Origin: an uncultured Spirochaetaceae bacterium
Lineage (GTDB): Bacteria > Spirochaetota > Spirochaetia > Sphaerochaetales > Sphaerochaetaceae
Direction of reading: 5' to 3'
Assembly (NCBI GenBank): GCA_944390725.1
Contig: CALXQU010000014.1
Location: 1 to 61,146 of the forward strand
DNA length: 61,146 bases
Positions 59,642 through 61,146 of this stretch are shown here, piece by piece. The position numbers were made by a program, and so were the translations under genes. Below the pieces are notes generated by a model. It ran no database searches and had not been told where the DNA came from. It saw nothing but the letters and a program-made list of their open reading frames with translations. Position 1 is the stretch's first letter. The number at the start of each line of letters is the position of its first letter.

Positions 59642-60511
59642 TCAGATATCAATGCTGCTCTTCAGCTTCTCGACCTCATCGAACGGAAGCCCTAGGAATT
59701 CTGCAATCTTCGGAAGGGGAATGGAACCATCTTGGATCATGCGCCTGGCGCTATCCTCCGCTCTCTCATCGGAGCCTTTCCTGATGCCTTCCTTGATGCC
59801 TTTTCTGATTCCTTTCCTGATGCCTTCCTTCATTGCTTCTTCGATATCGCTCTCATACATCTTCCTGAATGCTTCCGACATGTCCTTCTTTCCCTCCTCC
59901 GTGCATTTGAAGTAGCTTGTCCGTTCCCTGAGACCAGTATAATACATCTTCTCCGGATCCGTGCACCTCAGGTCGTGCATCAGCTTCCCGAGGTCCGTGC
60001 CCTCATCGGCAAGCGATGCGCTGACATGGATGATGTGGGAGCCATCGCCGTATGGCTCGCATGTCTCGCTGTCCATGCGTTCCATCCTGTACAGGGCCCT
60101 GCCTCTCCCGATGGCGTCATGTTCGTCGATGAAGATCACATAGGACTGCGGAAGCCTGCCGTAATCCATCCCTTCACCGAGGCTGCGGACATCCATCATC
60201 GCGCTGTAGAACCTCGCCCTCATCCTCTCCACCGGATCATGGGCCCTCTGGATCTCTATGTCATAGAGGTTCCCGTCCCTGTCCGTCGCCGCTATGTCAA
60301 GGCAGACGGAATGGAGGTCCGGCATGTTCCTTATCTCCTTCTGCGTCTTCACGCTGACGACGGACAGGTCGTCCCGTCCGAGTATGATGCCGGGCATCAG
60401 CTGGGTGTTGGCCCTGTCCCCGTCGAATGAGACGGAGAAGAACTCGTTGTCCATCAGGCACATGTCCCTCAGCATGCCAGCCGTGTTACCGATGCTGAAC
60501 CTGCGCTGCAT
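59642..60511 (-). CDS. Rpn/PD-(D/E)XK nuclease family transposase-like protein
   Basis: A 289-residue member of the PDDEXK_2/Rpn family (recombination-promoting nucleases, formerly called putative transposases). The nuclease core is in SVCLDIAATDRDGNLYDIEIQ, with the catalytic Asp and the E.Q pair. RARFYSAMMDVRSLGEG and LPQSYVIFI follow, as in the family. Near residues 225-245 are repeated GIRKG units (EGIRKGIRKGIKEGIRKG). AGGAGGT lies 9 bases before the ATG. Members are highly variable and often found in multiple copies; the cellular role is not settled. Confidence 0.85.
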   Translation of the reverse strand: MQRRFSIGNTAGMLRDMCLMDNEFFSVSFDGDRANTQLMPGIILGRDDLSVVSVKTQKEIRNMPDLHSVCLDIAATDRDGNLYDIEIQRAHDPVERMRARFYSAMMDVRSLGEGMDYGRLPQSYVIFIDEHDAIGRGRALYRMERMDSETCEPYGDGSHIIHVSASLADEGTDLGKLMHDLRCTDPEKMYYTGLRERTSYFKCTEEGKKDMSEAFRKMYESDIEEAMKEGIRKGIRKGIKEGIRKGSDERAEDSARRMIQDGSIPLPKIAEFLGLPFDEVEKLKSSIDI

Positions 60512-60645
60512 ATGATATACCTCCTATGGAGCATCGCTCTCAATATCAATACGGGCTGAGTGGGCATTTCCGACAGTCCTGGCAGATGAAGACTTCCAGG
60601 AATCTGATGGTGTTTGGAAGGCGAGGGTTCTTCCCATAAGCATAG

Positions 60646-60671
60646 ACAGCTCAATTGCTCAAGCAGTCAAT
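60646..60671 (+). repeat. 26-bp direct repeat, copy 1
   Basis: Matches 61040-61065 at 22 of 26 positions (ACAGCTCAATTGCTCAAGC..). The two copies flank the small ORF at 60868-60975 and lie 394 bp apart. Confidence 0.6.
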
Positions 60672-60794
60672 TAAGCAGGATTCTTTCGCAGCTCTATTCA
60701 TTCGCAAAGCAGATGCAGTATGTCCTCTGAAATCTCCTTTAAGGATTTCTGATTGGGTTGGTAAGATTACAGAGTCGTCAGCAGATAGCAGACG

Positions 60795-60841
60795 GTGGCC
60801 TCTGCTCCTGTAGGGGGGGGGGAGCAATCTCCCTAAGCCAC
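60795..60841 (+). promoter_or_regulatory. Hairpin with a 10-G tract in the leader of the small ORF
   Basis: Ten consecutive G (60813-60822) lie in the loop and stem of a hairpin TGCTCC/GGAGCA (60803-60808 with 60821-60826). This sits inside an outer stem GTGGC/GCCAC (60795-60799 with 60837-60841). The tract is 46 bases upstream of the ATG. Homopolymers of this length are prone to slippage. No clear promoter was identified; TAAGAT at about 60761-60766 is a weak -10 candidate. Confidence 0.5.
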
Positions 60842-60848
60842 TGCAGGG

Positions 60849-60859
60849 AAGGAGGTGAT
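60849..60859 (+). promoter_or_regulatory. Full-length Shine-Dalgarno sequence of the small ORF
   Basis: AAGGAGGTGAT is complementary to the entire anti-Shine-Dalgarno end of 16S rRNA and lies 8 bases before the ATG at 60868. It is the strongest ribosome-binding site in the window. Confidence 0.85.
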
Positions 60860-60867
60860 AGACCAGA

Positions 60868-60975
60868 ATGAAAGCAGCATTAGAGCTTGCTCTGGTGCTC
60901 CTGCGGATCTTGAAAGAGGTTCTCGGCCTGATTAGGGATATAAAGAATCCTCGCCGTCATAGTGCCAACCGATAG
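60868..60975 (+). CDS. 35-residue amphipathic peptide, possible type I toxin
   Basis: The ORF encodes MKAALELALVLLRILKEVLG followed by LIRDIKNPRRHSANR. Residues 4-25 form an amphipathic or weakly membrane-spanning helix with charged residues at regular intervals, and the tail is basic. Size, helix, basic end and the unusually strong ribosome-binding site behind a structured leader resemble type I toxin-antitoxin peptides. No antisense RNA promoter was established and no family is recognised. It could instead be another small regulatory or membrane peptide. Confidence 0.5.
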   Translation: MKAALELALVLLRILKEVLGLIRDIKNPRRHSANR

Positions 60976-61039
60976 CGAGGAGTCTATTCTCAAAATCTGA
61001 GGTCGCCGTCTTGCTAGCGACTCTTTCTATGAACATGAT

Positions 61040-61065
61040 ACAGCCCAACTGCTCAGACAGTCAAT
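61040..61065 (+). repeat. 26-bp direct repeat, copy 2
   Basis: Matches 60646-60671 at 22 of 26 positions. It lies 65 bases after the stop codon of the small ORF. Confidence 0.6.
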
Positions 61066-61086
61066 GAAACGCGTTGACTCAAAAAT

Positions 61087-61135
61087 AATCTAACCGAAAT
61101 GAAGGCTGAAAATCAAAAATAGAATCTAACCGAAA
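61087..61135. repeat. Two direct repeats at the right edge
   Basis: AATCTAACCGAAA occurs at 61087-61099 and 61123-61135, 36 bp apart, each preceded by TCAAAAATA. They may be operator repeats of a gene beyond the window. In reverse they begin TTTCGGTTAGATT, loosely similar to the repeats upstream of the DUF4143 ATPase. Confidence 0.55.
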
Positions 61136-61146
61136 GGCGATGGGTA

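Overview
The window is an ordinary chromosomal segment of a Gram-negative bacterium, most likely a host-associated spirochaete related to Sphaerochaeta or Treponema. The evidence is indirect: ispE is followed by spoVG, an HPr kinase/HPr pair is present without PTS permeases, there is a small outer-membrane beta-barrel protein with a C-terminal Phe, thymidylate synthase is ThyX, TopA lacks zinc fingers, and lipoproteins are frequent. Genes are tightly packed, often with 1-4 base overlaps, and gene tails overlap at several convergent junctions. No rRNA, prophage, CRISPR array or intact insertion sequence is visible.

Layout. 1-4.9 kb: the edge of a HigBA-type toxin-antitoxin locus, a transposase remnant, a lipoprotein, a secreted protein and topA. 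5.0-9.9 kb: tRNA-Arg(CCU) and a complete branched-chain amino-acid ABC transporter, livKHMGF. 9.95-15.1 kb: mnmA, nagB, an orphan HigA-like regulator, two paralogous lipoproteins and an AlbA-type regulator with an in-frame 15-bp tandem repeat. 15.2-31 kb: housekeeping and RNA-modification genes (DUF362 ferredoxin, glpQ, trmJ, perM, thrH, dksA-like, PHP phosphatase, RluA, HAD, SMUG1-like glycosylase, ispE, spoVG, tRNA-Gln, nhaC, rplY, pth, tilS). 31-36 kb: ftsH-lepA-galM. 36-38 kb: a two-gene ATPase plus RloB/TOPRIM module of AbiL/RloAB type, preceded by two phased palindromes. 38-46 kb: udk, yidD, malQ-rsmE-thyX-mutarotase-asparaginase domain-uvrC. 45.2-48.1 kb (minus strand): hprK-ptsH-lexA-like-holA. 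48.2-49.6 kb: an AAA/DUF4143 ATPase with three phased upstream repeats. 49.7-57.5 kb: rpmF-acpP-rnc, cca, lrgAB and a 2-hydroxyacyl-CoA dehydratase activase system split over two genes. 57.9-61.1 kb: a strongly expressed porin-like protein, an Rpn/PD-(D/E)XK protein and a very small ORF behind a 10-G tract.

The most general observation is promoter architecture. At least 14 genes have a sigma70-like -10 box ending only 6-8 bases before the start codon, with no Shine-Dalgarno sequence, so they are predicted to be read from leaderless mRNAs. Others in the same window (topA, livK, ptsH, rloB, the small ORF) have strong Shine-Dalgarno sequences. The accessory loci of most interest are the RloAB-like module with its operators, the DUF4143 ATPase with its repeats, the small amphipathic ORF with the homopolymeric G tract, and a LexA homologue that appears to lack its self-cleavage residues.

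All calls come from reading the sequence and from remembered family features. No database search, folding program or alignment was run.
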